NCBI GenBank assembly: GCA_034359265.1
Contig: CP136891.1
Location: 53,708,501 to 53,772,500, forward strand
Reading direction: 5' to 3'
DNA: 64,000 nucleotides
Source of the DNA: Canna indica
Taxonomy: Eukaryota > Streptophyta > Magnoliopsida > Zingiberales > Cannaceae
This document shows, one piece after another, positions 8,982-20,600 of this stretch. Every line of letters begins with the position of its first letter. Within the stretch, counting starts at the first letter, position 1. The position numbers and the translations under genes were made by a program. The notes under the pieces are model-generated. The model saw only the letters and a program-made list of their open reading frames with translations, did no database searches and had not been told where the DNA came from.

Positions 8982-11900
8982 GTTGGTAGGGGTCCATGTT
9001 TCCTTTTCTTATTCTTTCTCTCGGTGGTTCTTTTTTTTTTTCTTTCTTTCGATTTTGTTACTTTATTTTTAAAAGGCCATATGTAAAGGTTGTGAAGTTA
9101 AATGTTTGAACCCGCGATGATCCTAAATAGAAGAAATCTTCTATAGTTTTCCACTTTGGTCATGTTTGGCGGAAAGATATATGTAAAAAATCTAAATCTG
9201 TTGATGTTTCTTATTTGCAACACTTTTCTACATATTATACATATTCCATGTTTCCAAAATATTTAGCAGTAGTGTGACAGTCCATGTAATAAATGAACTG
9301 CGAAATACAGCATTAGCAACAAAATGATCTAATAATTTGATCAGTCCTGTGTGACTTTCTCTATCTTCTCACAGGGATTATCTAGATTTGAAATTTTGTG
9401 ACATTTTTTCTATTGGGGAAACTAAAACTTTATTTAAAGTAGACTTTGGTATTGTTGCAGATGTAAATATATAACTAGGGCCGGCAACGGATCGGATACG
9501 GTGCGGATACTGGATTATCCGTATCCGCACCGCACCTCATATCCGCCCATCCGTATCCGCACCGTATCCGCTACGGATGAGAATATGAATATCCATATCC
9601 GCACCGCTTCAAATACGGATATCCGCACCGCATCCGTATCCGCACCGTATTTAATAAAAAATATTAAAATAATATATTTATATCAAAAAATCAATAAATT
9701 ACCAATTCATTGATCCAAAATAAATATATAATATACTTCAAAATTCATCTTGACATGAAATTACCATAGAGCTCTTATATATATTAATAACTTATATGGG
9801 CAAAATAGTAATTCAGAGACGCGGATAGGCGGTGCGGATACGGTGAAAATCCATAGTCATATCCGTATCCGCACCATATCCGCACGGATATAAGTTTTCT
9901 AAATCCGTATCCGTATCCGTATCCATATCCATTTTTACTTGCGGATATGGATCGGATACGGTGCGGATGCGGTTTTTAGTTAGCGGATGCGGATAAAATT
10001 GCCACCCCTATATATAACTGAACCCATAAGAAAGCATGTTGGTGTGTTCAATAGCCGAATTGTCTTTCACCAGTGTGTTTACAAATTTCTCAATGGAAAA
10101 GGTTAGAGCAGAAGTTAAGTTGAGGAACACTAATCCTTACAGTAATCACTCAATCACGGAACCCAAAATTTTCTCTATATAAAACAACTTCACATGCCTT
10201 ACTTTTAGCATGGAATAGGTGGTATGCTATCTGTCAATAAACTCCAGATTGGTGATCATATTAATTTTCGGATAGTCCATGCTAAAAACCAACTAAATTG
10301 AATTTTTGGGTCTGGTCAGTTCTTTCTTTAAGGTTAGTTTCTTTAATTTTATTTGCTTTTAATTCTCTATATAAAACAACTTCACATGGCTTACTTTTAG
10401 TTTCATATAATTCTTTAAGATTTCTTTAGCATATGTTGCATCTATTATTTTTGATATTACATGCTACCATCCCTAACGATGTGAATTAGAACTCAAGAAG
10501 AGAGGATAGAAAATTAGAAATTATACCCCAAGTGAAGAAGATGTGGAAGAAGCGTAGGATCCTCACGCAAACTGCACACATGCACACCCTCCAATGGTGA
10601 TCCACACTAGGCTTCCTCGTAACACCAAGAAAACTCTTTATCTTGTTCTTGATCACACAAGACTCGTCGTGGCTTTATGGATGACCGGCTTTCACCAAGG
10701 CACAACAAAAGGGGGCCGGCCTTTCAAGCAAGGTATGGCCCCAAGAGAGAAGAAAATCAGCTACAAGAGATGCAAGAAATAACTCTGGTACCTTCCCCAA
10801 GATTGGTTGGCTCCTAGGTGGAGAAAGCTTCTTTGTTCGGCCCCTTCTCGAGGAGGTGATGACAGCTCTTGAGGGAAGGAGGCGGCTCCTTTTCTTGAGG
10901 GAGAGAAGCATGCTTCACAAGAGCAAGCGAAAAGAAAGGGGGCCGACCTTTCAAGTGAGGTGCGACCCCAAGAAAGAGGAAAAACGGCTACAATAAATGC
11001 AAGAAACAACTCTTGTACCTTGACCAAGATTGCTTGGCTCCAAAGTGGAGAAAACTTCTCGATTCGGCTGCCTTCTTGAGGAGATGGCGACTGCTCTTGA
11101 GGGAAGGAGGTGACTTCTTTTCTTGAGGGAGAGAGGCCAACTTCACAAGTTCAAGAGGCGGTTACACAATGGCAAGGGGCGGCAACTCTCTTGAGGGGAG
11201 GAATTATTTACAAGGCTCTTACCCTTTTCATGTGTGCTGCCCCCTCTCATTAAATAGGTGAGGTCAAGTCACCCCTAGCCGACCCCTATCCCTAAATTTC
11301 TAGTGATGAGAAACTTCCTTTTCTCATCCCATGAATTTAGTCTCCTCAATTTTAGCCAATCCCTAAATTATAGGTGATGAGAAATTTCCTTTCTTTCATC
11401 CTTTAAATTTAGGCTCCTCAATTTTAGTCAATCCCTAAATTTTAGGTCATGAGAAACTTCCTTTCTTCATCCCTTAAATTTAGGCTCCTCAAATTTAGGG
11501 ATTGAGCAATCTTGTAGCCATTGATTTAAGAAACCTTTCCTTATATCCATAAATAACAAATGTGACAATGTTTCAGCATATTCGTGGTACCAGATATTTT
11601 TGCCAAATTCGAAATATATCTCGATAAATTTCATTACGAGAAAAACCTATGTGTGTGACCCATTGGGCCTCACACTAAGCTGGCAATAGGTCTTCACTGC
11701 GCGAGTACATTTGTTCGATAGAACGTCTTCTATTTGAATTAATTTCATTGATCCTCGTTAAACTCTTTTTGCCCACATCAACTCTTGATCGATTTTTGAC
11801 TCACAAGTCAAGATTGACGTATAGCAACGTGTCATGACTACCTTGATACTGTTGAGATCAATCAAGCAAGATCGAACGCCCTTTAGTGATTAGTTCGTGT

Positions 11901-14900
11901 GTAATTAAATTCTTCGGTTACACAATGTCCCGACTCAAGATAGGACATTGAAGAAATGTCAAACCCTAATACTTGTTCTTATGTAATCAATTTCCCGAGT
12001 AATCGTCTCAATGAAACATTAGAAATTCTTTTCTAATTTTCATATCTACTCTGGCCATAGATTTCCCAAGATGATACTCGCTAGAGAACGCGGGGCTGAG
12101 CGTTAGCCCTTAAAACAAGGTGCAGCCCCAAGAGCGAAGAAAATCGGCTACAAGAAACTGCAAGAAATAACTCTTGTTTCTTGCCCAAGATTGCTTGGCC
12201 CCGAGGTGGAGAAAGCTTCTCGATTCGGCTACCCTTCTTGAGGAGGTGGCGACTGCTCTTGACGGAAGGAGGCGGCTTCTTTTCTTGAGGGAGAGAGGCT
12301 GACTTTAAAAGAGCAAGAGGCGACTACATAATGGCAAGGGGCGGCTGCTAGGGAGGGGCACAACTCTCTCGAGGGGAGGAATAATTTACGTGTCTCTTAC
12401 CTTTTTCATGTGTGCTCCCTCTCGTTAAATAGGAGAGGTCAAGGCACCCCTAGCCGACCCCTATCCCTAAATTTTTGGTGATGAGAAACTTCCTTTTCTC
12501 ATCCCTTGAATTTAGTTTCCTCAACTTTAGTCAATCCCTAAATTTTATTTGATGATAAACTTTCTTTCTTCATCCCTTAATTGTAGGCTCCTCGAATTTA
12601 GGGATTGGGGAATCTTGTAGCCATTACTTTAAGGAACCTTTCCTTATATCCATAGAAAAGAAATGTGACGATGTTTTGGCATATCCGTGCTAGCAGATAT
12701 ATTTGTCCAATTCAAAATTTATCCCTATAAATTTCGCTACGAGAAAAATCTATGTGCATGATCCGTTGGGCCCCACACTAAGCTGGCAGTGGGTCTTCCC
12801 TATGTCAGTACATATATTGGATAAAACACTTTCTATTTAAATTAGTTTCATCGATCCTTATAAATTATCTAATGAGACCTCCCTAATCAACTCTTGATCA
12901 ACTTTTCACCCACAAGTCAAGATTGACGTCTAGCGACTACCCAGATAATATGGAGTTCAATCAAACAGGATCGAGCGCCCTTCAGTGGTTAGTTCTTGTG
13001 TAATTAAATCATTCAGTTACATAATGTCCCGAATCATGCTATGGCATGGAAGAAATGTCAAACTCTAATACTTGTTCGTATGTAATCGATTTCTCGAGTT
13101 ATTGTCTCAATGAAACATTAGAAACTCTTTTTTATTTTCATATCTACTATGACTAGAGGTTTCTCGAGAATACTCGCAAGAGAACATATGACATTCACTT
13201 CTCCTACTACAAGTAACTGATTCCCTAATCATTACTCACCCACTTTCACTTTCATAAAAACCTCACTATGTCCAGAATACCTGACACATGTCTCAAAGAG
13301 TCATGCTACAGAGTTGACCAAAACTATAGATCATCAATCACAAAGTGCCATGGTAGTCTCATGTCCGAGGATTACTTACACCTAGTATCACTGGAATTGC
13401 CTATTGACATACAAGTAAGGTTTCCATTAGGCATTCCTCGAGCGGGTCTGTTCCGTGAACTCATTCTCCAATGAATACCTACACTTTTACATTAATGACC
13501 CCTCATAAGTAATTGTGAGAGATCAGTTACCCTCTATCTTAGAGCATGTAACAAGTGTACTAGTCTTATCGGTATCATTAATCCCCTACTCAGTGAACCT
13601 ATGACTAGGAAAGTTTTAAACTAGGGTTTATTTGATTCTAGCTCTCACTGGCATCATCTCATCGTGACCCTAAAATAATTGCCTAGTTAATGGGCTTCAT
13701 CATAATCTAAAAACAATTATAGATGCGGCATATGATGAAAATAAATGTCTCATATATTTATTTATCAAAGAATAGTCATTATTACATCAACATGCAATTG
13801 GCTTGAGGGCGCTATTCCTTCACATATTGATGTTCATGTATTTTGCTCATATTAATTTTCGGATAGTCCTTGCTAAAAAACTGAATTTTTGGGTTTGGTC
13901 AGTTCATTCTTTAAGGTTAGTTTGCTTCAAAATTAGTGGTTCCAAATTAAACATTATTTTGGTTTTGTTTTCTTTATAAAAATTCCGACAAAACCAATTA
14001 ACTGATTTTTTATTCAATTTTTTTTTGTATTTGTTTTTTTCTTCAAAAATAGTTATAATTTATTTATCATGAACTCTTGGTAGTGGCATTTTAACGGGAA
14101 CCACACTGAATCATTTTGGTTGGATTTAATTTTTTTCTTGAAACAAAGATCCTTTTGGTAATTAAAACAAAAGGAAAATAAATCAGTTCTAATAAGTTTA
14201 GTTTGAATCCATTTGGCATTCCTAGTCAACTTGCGAGGAGGTCCATTTGGTTTTCTAGATGCAGAGATAATTCCATGGAACAAAAATTATAATGAAAAAG
14301 TAATATGTTAATAATTGCTATAATAAGGTAATTAGAAACAAATAGCTTTAAATTTCTAATTCTAAAAATGGGAAAATTAATGAAAATGATCCGAATTTTG
14401 ACGTTTTTAACAAATATGTCTCATTCTTTTATTTGAAACAAATATGTATTCCAACTTTTGAAATTATAATAATTATAGACTCCCGTTAGATCTCTGTTTA
14501 TTTACCTGTTATGTGCCGACGTGGAACGCCACGTCAGCACATAAAAATTGTTTTTTAAATTCAGGATGCCACGTCATCATTAATCCTATGTGGCAGAATT
14601 TTTTTTAAAAATATTTAAAAACTAAAACTAATCTATGTCACCGCCACAACTTAAAAACTTCAAACCTGATATCCGACAAAATTAAAAAACTAAAACATGC
14701 CACCCACTCGACTCGACACCCTCGACAAATCCCTCGACGAAGGTGTTCCTGTTGCCGGTGCCTCACGTCGCCTCACCTCAACTGGTCTCGCCTCACGTCG
14801 CCTATTATCGTCGGCGCCTCACCCCGAAAGTTTTTTTTTTATTTCTTGCCTGGTCTCGCCGGCGCCTCACCCCAAAGGTAATCTTTCGCCTAACCTTTTT

Positions 14901-17900
14901 TGAAGGCCTGAGATACCTATTTTTTGTCACCGAAGCTTGTCGCCTAAACCCTAAACCTAGATATCAATCTAACTGCATACCATGGTTCATAGATCAAATC
15001 GACAACGGATGACTGTTTTACCTACACGACGAGATACATCATCAGCTTCCTCTCTGGTATATTTTACCTTGAATGCATTTTTATATCAGTTCGTTTAATT
15101 AAATATCAGTATCAATATAATTAAATATCAGTATCAATATACTAATATGTATACTGATATTAGCGACGACAATAAGTATACGTCGGCGACAATAAGCGAT
15201 GTGACCGGTCGAGGTGATGTGCCGACGATAATGGCAGGCGACGTGAGGCGTCGACGACAGGAACACCTTCGTCGAGGGTGTCGAGTCGAGTGGGCGGCAT
15301 GTTTTAGTTTTTTAATTTGGTCGGATATTAGGTTTGAAGTTTTTAAGTTGTGGCGGTGACGTGAATTAGTTTTAGTTTTTAAATATTTTTTTTGAAATAT
15401 TGCCACGTATGATTAATGATGATGTGACATCCTGAATTTAGAAAAGACAATTTTTCTGTGCTGCCGTGGCGTTCTACGTCAGCATATAACGGGTAAATAA
15501 ACAAAGATCTAACGGGAATCTATAATTGTTATAATTTCAAAAGTTGGAATATATATTTGTTTCAAATAAAAGAATGAGCCATATTTGTTAAAAACGTCAA
15601 AGTTCGGGCCACTTTTGTTAATTTTTCCTTTTTTTTTAAAAAATCTGCCACGTAGGATTAATGATGACGTGACACCTTGAATTTAAAAAATAATTTTTAT
15701 TTGCTGACGTGACGTTCCACGTCAGCACATAACAGGTAAATAAACAAAGATTTAACGTGAGTCTATAATTGTTATAATTTCAAAAATTGAAATACATATT
15801 TGTTTCAAATAAAAGAATGAGCTATATTTGTTAAAAACGTCAAAGTTCAGGCCATTTTCATTAGTTTTCCTTTCTAAAAATCCGTCTGATTTGGCTTCCT
15901 GTATAATTAAATATGTTAATAATTTTAATTCCTGTCTAGAAATTTTGGGAAGCTGGTGGTAACTGCAACTTGACAATAGCTGCATCAAGGCTAGGGTTGT
16001 CATGTTTAACCCTTGGTCATGTTGGTGATGAAATCTACGGGAACTTTCTTCTTGATGTGCTTCAGGACGAGAAGATAACTTATGTTGGAATGAGTACAAA
16101 TGCCGATGACATTGTTCGTGTTGCTGCATATGAAACCCTTACATGCTGGGTGTTGGTTGATCCATTTCAAAAACATGGATTTTGTAGGTAAGATTTATGT
16201 CTAATTTGGCTCTTTTTCTTTTTCTATTTAATCATTACTATTAAAAATATTACCCTAAAAGTAAATGTAAGTTGATTTTCTTTTTATTAGTCTCTCCTTT
16301 TCAATGTCAGCCTTGCTGATTTTAGTGAGGAACCTGCATTTAATTGGATGAGTGAGCTGACTGAAGAAGTTAAGACAGCTATTCGGCAAACTAAGATATT
16401 ATTCTGCAATGGCTATGCATTTGATGAATTTTTTCCACATTTAATTATCTCATCACTTGATTGTGCAATTCATGCTGGAACAGCAGTATTTTTTGATCCA
16501 GGTCCTCGTGTTAGAAAACTATTACATGGCACCCTTGAAGAGAAAAAGGCACTGGAACTGTTTTTGAGGCAAAGTGATGTTCTTTTGTTTACATCTGATG
16601 AGGTTCACCATTCAACACTATTTTACTATTTTTTTTATGTATTGCATAGTAATGAGCTTGCATATGTTCAAAATATTTCGTGTATATGACAAATAGGAAA
16701 TAGCCGAATTTACTTTTCCTGTATTGATTTATCTCTTTTCATTTTACATAAGATTAGATAACAAAATACAATCCCAATTTGCTATGAAACAATTGTCCAT
16801 TAATGTTGGAAGTGGATACAACTGCAAAGTATCTTCTGTAGCATGATATTGCATTTTATCTTGGATCAAGTGTTTGTGTTGAAGTATCTTAAGCTTTAAA
16901 GTAGAAATCTAATGATTTTCAAATATTGGAAAAGTTAAGATAAAAATAAGCAGTAAGCTTGTAGAAGCTACTTGTGAGCATGATAATTCTTTCAACTTAT
17001 ATATGACATCTTTGTTTGTTCAACAATTTATCTTGGTGCTGGTGCAGTTTTTGTCATTAGCTGAGATTAGAGTAGAGAACATGTATCCTCATTTTCTTCC
17101 ACAAGTAAAAATGTGATCTTTGTAACCTTCCATTAGAGGGGGAACTATGATTACGTTTTTGTTACACTCTTTACCACTTTACCTTTTCGGTAATATTTGC
17201 TAGAGCCACCATGAGAAAACTTAGACTTTGATCTATTTTGTTTGATGCTCATGTTGTGGTCATAACGTTACACTTATGGTATGTTTGCTTTGTTGGATAG
17301 GAAGGGATTGGATTGGATAATAAATAAGGGAGGATTGGATATGAATTTTTTAAATTCGATGTACATCGGATATAAATATTCTTCTATTCACATTTTATTC
17401 TAATCCATGCACTAAACAAACAATGGATATTAATTCATTCCCTATCCTATCCTCCCTTATCCAATGAAGCAAACATGCCCTTAAGGTACTCGATTGTAAT
17501 GGAGATGAAGTTAAGGCCAGTCTAGGGAATTGAAATTGGTAGATTGTGGAACTAGCTGCTCTGTATTTTGGTTAAAAATATAGTATGGGGCTGAAAATCA
17601 ACTCCCAAGAAATAATCTGTAGATTTGATCCTTGAACATACATAAGCTTGAATGGATTGTCTAAATATCTGTAATAACAGAACATGGTTAAATGTTAACA
17701 AACTAGGACTCAATCACTGAAGATTACAAGTGATATGAAGAAAAAGAGAATAGTCTTTTATTAACATAGGAACCATAAAATTTTAACCCATTGTTCAAGT
17801 TTAATCTCTGTGACTAAAAGAATTCAGTAAAGGACTTCTGTGTGTTAATAGTAATTCCGAAAACAAATAGCAGCAAAATGTTGACCTTGTAATAAAAGAG

Positions 17901-19426
17901 GTGTCTCAGCTGGCAAATAGTTTCTCAGGCCCTCCTATGAGACAATTCTAGTTATCCATAGATTTTTATTTTCTTATTTCATGGCAGAAGCTCTGCATGC
18001 ATTCCATGTGGTACTTGACTGTTAGCTTAAGTGATTAAAGTGCTAGGCACAACTGTTTGTCAGATAAGCCTGTTTTATTCTAGTGTTGGCCTAGACAGGC
18101 TGATTAAGAACCAAAGGCAATAGCATAGGTGTCTGATCTTTCGAAAAAGGAAAAGAAAGGTAGAATTAATGCTATAGGTTCATATCCTGTTTTCTGCTAG
18201 TGTTGGCTGAGGCAGGCTGATTAGTTTAATAGCAAGAAAAGACAATAGCATAGATATCTGATTATTTCAGGACGGAAATAAAGGTAGAAGAAATATAGGT
18301 TGGTAGACAACACTGTGTATGCTTTAATTCTATGCTCAGGCTTTTCTCCATGTGTTTAAAAATGGATATTTTCTAATCTTGTTTCTTTGCAAGCTCTATG
18401 TGTGATATACTTTTCTTCGAACATATTGAGAAATTTTATTTTATATAAGTTTATTTTTTATTATATAGTATGCAAAACTTTTGTTCTCATGCTCTTCCTT
18501 TCTCCCCCATTCAGCATCTCTTTCTGTCTCTGACTATCTCTAATAACATATATGGAGAAAGATTTCAGGGTTTCTTATGTGTTTAAGTTCTTTTTTTCTC
18601 TTTATCCTATATAAATGATTCTACTCAGCAATGTGTTTCTTAGAGAATACTTATATAACATACACTCTACATTGTGTACAACCGTAGATGACCTTTTTAA
18701 ATTTATCCTTGCATTGGTATACCAGATCGAATCATTAACGGGGATCAATAACCCGATTAAGGCAGGACAGGAATTGATTAGAAGAGGGGTACAGACCAAA
18801 TGGGTCGTTGTCAAAATGGGTTCGAAAGGTTCAATTTTGATCAACAGGTCCACTGTGTCATGTGCACCTTCTTTTAAGGTATAGTTTGCTCATATCTCTT
18901 ATGACTATTTGGTCCTGTAAACAATATTCAGTTGAAAATAATGATACTTGGAAGTTTTGTGCATTTTTTAGTTGCTTTTCATTTACTGCCTGTTTGAACT
19001 TGGAATTCTAATACCAAATGCCTGAATTTGATCCTAAATTCTCAACAGGTTGATGTAGTCGATACTGTGGGCTGTGGAGATAGTTTCACAGCTGCCATAG
19101 CTTTCGGCTTTCTCCATGGCATGTCTGCAGTTGAGACATTAGCACTTGCGAATGCAGTAGGTGCTGCAACTGCAACTGGCTGTGGAGCAGGAAGAAACGT
19201 TGCTCGTTTGAACAAAGTTTTAGAACTTTTGGGGCAATCAAAACTCAACGAGGACGATGCATTTTGGAACAAATTAATCGGAAAGGAGTCGACTGATGAA
19301 GTCTTGCTTCTTTCCAAAATGTCAATAAATGGACACAGTGATCGTCTTGTTCGTGTTCCCATTGAATATGTACTCTTTCAACTTCTTCCAGAATTTGACA
19401 ACGCATGTGAAAGAAGCACGATCTGA
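8643..19426 (+). CDS. pfkB-family carbohydrate kinase, probably organelle-targeted (five exons, intact)
   Basis: Joining 8643-8981, 15940-16187, 16311-16602, 18726-18878 and 19049-19426 gives 1410 bp, or 469 codons plus stop, with GT-AG at every intron and intron phases 0, 2, 0, 0. PfkB kinases phosphorylate sugars or nucleosides with ATP. Residues 1 to about 70 are rich in R, S, T and P and poor in acids at first, fitting a plastid or mitochondrial leader. The kinase fold starts near residue 73 (DLATLGNLCVDVVL). The substrate-side glycines are in EAGGNCNLTIAASRLGL (117-133), and DTVGCGDSF (349-357) holds the anion hole and the presumed catalytic Asp355. ANAVGAATATGCGAG follows (378-392). From memory it resembles the Arabidopsis pfkB-like protein At1g06730; the substrate is unknown. 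The first ATG is used; upstream in-frame codons lack ATG. All exons are open. Confidence 0.9.
9476..10010. mobile_element. hAT-type MITE in intron 1
   Basis: The ends are TAGGGCCGGCAA and the inverse of TAGGGGTGGCAA, the common plant hAT terminal sequence with two differences. Both sides are flanked by the perfect 8-bp duplication TATATAAC (9468-9475 and 10011-10018), as hAT transposases leave. The 535-bp body is made mostly of degenerate tandem copies of a cggatac/gtatccg motif in both orientations. There is no transposase, so it is non-autonomous. It lies 494 bp inside intron 1. Confidence 0.9.
10171..10208 (+). repeat. Direct repeat of 38 bp, copy 1
   Basis: A ttctctatataaaacaactt-type string repeated at 10363-10400 with one mismatch. 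Confidence 0.75.
10255..10340 (+). repeat. Flanking repeat of intron-1 block, left copy
   Basis: The motif attaattttcggatagtcc and about 60 bp after it recur at 13848-13925, on the far side of the 3.4-kb repeat block. Confidence 0.7.
10363..10400 (+). repeat. Direct repeat of 38 bp, copy 2
   Basis: Second copy of the repeat at 10171-10208. Confidence 0.75.
10940..12094. repeat. 1.15-kb tandem unit, copy 1
   Basis: Begins near a gggggccgac string and runs through acccctagccgacccc, ccttatatccata and tctcaatgaaacattagaa strings that recur in the same order in copy 2. Confidence 0.65.
12118..13170. repeat. 1.15-kb tandem unit, copy 2
   Basis: Same motif order as 10940-12094, with small indels and many substitutions, so the duplication is old. 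Confidence 0.65.
13848..13925 (+). repeat. Flanking repeat of intron-1 block, right copy
   Basis: Diverged copy of 10255-10340, with small deletions. Confidence 0.7.
13926..14369. other. AT-rich intron DNA
   Basis: No element is recognised. Its last ten bases (14360-14369) are the left target duplication of the next element. Confidence 0.4.
14370..15871. mobile_element. Fold-back Mutator-like (MULE) element with 10-bp TSD
   Basis: The ends are gggaaaattaatgaaaatg and its inverse. TTCTAAAAAT stands on both sides (14360-14369 and 15872-15881), and a 9-11 bp duplication is typical of Mutator-like transposition. A left arm of about 450 bp (14370-14820) pairs with a right arm near 15200-15626, sharing acgtggaacgccacgtcagc- and taaataaacaaaga-type strings. 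A second right end follows at 15640-15871, so the right terminus is duplicated. The centre is GC-rich with repeated cctcacgtcgcc; I see no transposase or gene fragment. It ends 68 bp before exon 2. Confidence 0.82.
15640..15871. repeat. Duplicated right terminus of the MULE
   Basis: Repeats 15395-15626 in direct orientation (gccacgta, ttaatgatgacgtgac, acgtcagcacataac, aaaaacgtcaaagttc). Confidence 0.8.
15940..16187 (+). CDS. pfkB gene exon 2
   Basis: Acceptor cctgtctag, then the KFWEAGGNCN motif and GHVGDEIYG. It ends HGFC plus two bases before the donor GTAAGAT. Confidence 0.92.
16311..16602 (+). CDS. pfkB gene exon 3
   Basis: Acceptor caatgtcag; encodes LADFSEEPAFNW through VFFDPGPR to LLFTSDE, with donor GTTCAC. 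Intron 2 before it is only 123 bp. Confidence 0.9.
17277..17480. mobile_element. Tourist-like (PIF/Harbinger) MITE in intron 3
   Basis: 204 bp. The ends TGGTATGTTTGC and the inverse of GGGCATGTTTGC are flanked by TTA on both sides (17274-17276, 17481-17483). Arms continue as imperfect inverted repeats rich in ggataggaaggg. The 3-bp TTA duplication and the terminal motif fit Tourist elements. Confidence 0.85.
18069..18266 (+). repeat. Diverged direct repeat in intron 3
   Basis: Copies at 18069-18140 and 18186-18266 share cctgtttt, ctagtgttggc, caggctgatta and caatagcata in order. Confidence 0.65.
18726..18878 (+). CDS. pfkB gene exon 4
   Basis: Acceptor gtataccag; 51 codons from IESLTGINNP to SCAPSFK, with donor GTATAG. 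It contains KWVVVKMGSKGS, a conserved strand-turn of the family. Confidence 0.9.
19049..19426 (+). CDS. pfkB gene exon 5
   Basis: Acceptor ttctcaacag; begins VDVVDTVGCGDSF, carries the catalytic loop and ATP-side residues, and ends at TGA 19424-19426. The C-terminal 70 residues after AGRNV are not conserved family sequence as far as I can tell. Confidence 0.92.
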   Translation, partial: VDVVDTVGCGDSFTAAIAFGFLHGMSAVETLALANAVGAATATGCGAGRNVARLNKVLELLGQSKLNEDDAFWNKLIGKESTDEVLLLSKMSINGHSDRLVRVPIEYVLFQLLPEFDNACERSTI

Positions 19427-19760
19427 TCTTGACCAAAAAGCTGGAGCATTCAAGTAAAATGATGCCTGCGTGGACACTTATAATTGAGTCATCTCAATGA
19501 ATATGCACAGCTTTTTCATGACTTTGAATTTACCCTTGAAAGAACTTTCTTCTTTGCCACTCTGTTGTCAGAGTTTTACCACACTCACTCATATGATCTG
19601 GTGCTTCCCCGGGGCGCCTACAAGAATTTGTTTGGTCTTCATAGTACATTGAAGTTGGTCATTGATAATATCTGGATCTTGTGTTACAATCTATATTTTT
19701 TTTGAATAAATGGAGATCGCAAATGCAGTGAGAACTTGTTTATTACATTGTTGTTTGGCT
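19427..19760 (+). terminator. pfkB 3' UTR and poly(A) signal
   Basis: AATAAA at 19705-19710 lies 279 bp after the stop codon, in AT-rich sequence with T-runs around it. This is the likeliest polyadenylation signal; the cleavage site is not provable from sequence. Confidence 0.55.
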
Positions 19761-20600
19761 TTCTATATTGTTTAATACATTTTTATTTTTAAAATATTAT
19801 ATTAAAAATATTTATTTTTTAATTATTATTCAAAAAAATTTAAAAAATTATTGTTAAAAACTTATTTTTACCTAATTGAGTAAATCCGACTATCTGATCC
19901 GATCCGAATTAGGTCGGGTTTGAGAGGTGAAAATTTTTGAACCCGACCCGACCGATTTTTTTCCTAAATCCGATCCGATCCGTGAACAACTCTACAAAGA
20001 AGACGCTTGCCAGTTGAACTAGAAGATAAAGGTGGATGGTGTGAAGACGAGAAGGTGGCGGTGACAGTGGTGGGTTGGCAATGAGGATAATTGGACTATT
20101 TCCAATGTTCGTATTGTATACTTTGAGAGTATTGTATACTATTTCCAATGTTCGCAAAAGATAATCCTTAAAGAGCCCTTCAATTATAGGAAGAATCTCA
20201 CAAATTTTCATGAATAATCTTCATAAACAACATAATATTTGATTAAAAAATAAATATATAGAAACCCTAGACTGGCTAGTATTGAAGGGGGTGCCCAAAT
20301 TGACTAGAACTCAAGAATTCAACTAAAATAGAAAAGTTCAAAGACTCAAGGAATCAACTGTGGTTGTAGTTGGTCGATTAAAGCATTGGCTAACGATCGA
20401 CCAAGATGCCTGATCTAGGTTTGTTTTGTCTCCAATTAAACCCAACTCAACTTCAATCAACTTTTGTGAATAAACATGACTAAAATAGTCTCACATGGCA
20501 TTATTACAACTCAATAAAGAACCCTAAAATAACAAATAAAGTGTAAGTGTTGGTCTAAAGTTTTCAATGTAGGTTTCATTCTTGGTCTGATCCTAACAAA
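19761..20600. other. Intergenic spacer
   Basis: AT-rich. A degenerate stretch at 19895-19985 with alternating gatccgatccga and acccgacccga strings looks like an eroded hAT-type terminal region. No gene is seen. Confidence 0.4.

Larger units (their letters stand above)
10480..13830. mobile_element. LARD- or solo-LTR-like repeat block in intron 1, internally duplicated
   Basis: About 3.4 kb with no coding domain. Its right end, read in reverse (tgaaggaatagcgccctcaa onward), resembles the start of plant non-autonomous LTR elements, but I could not find matching ends or a clean target duplication. Inside, a unit of about 1.15 kb occurs twice in tandem (about 10940-12094 and 12118-13170), and a 200-bp part of it (gcaagaaataactct...tcttgagggagaga) occurs a third time from 10712. 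Strings such as tgatgagaaacttcc recur within each unit. The element class is inferred. Confidence 0.5.
16603..18725 (+). other. Intron 3 of the pfkB gene
   Basis: 2123-bp intron, mostly unique AT-rich sequence. It holds the Tourist-like MITE at 17277-17480 and a diverged direct repeat (18069-18140 and 18186-18266). Confidence 0.85.
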
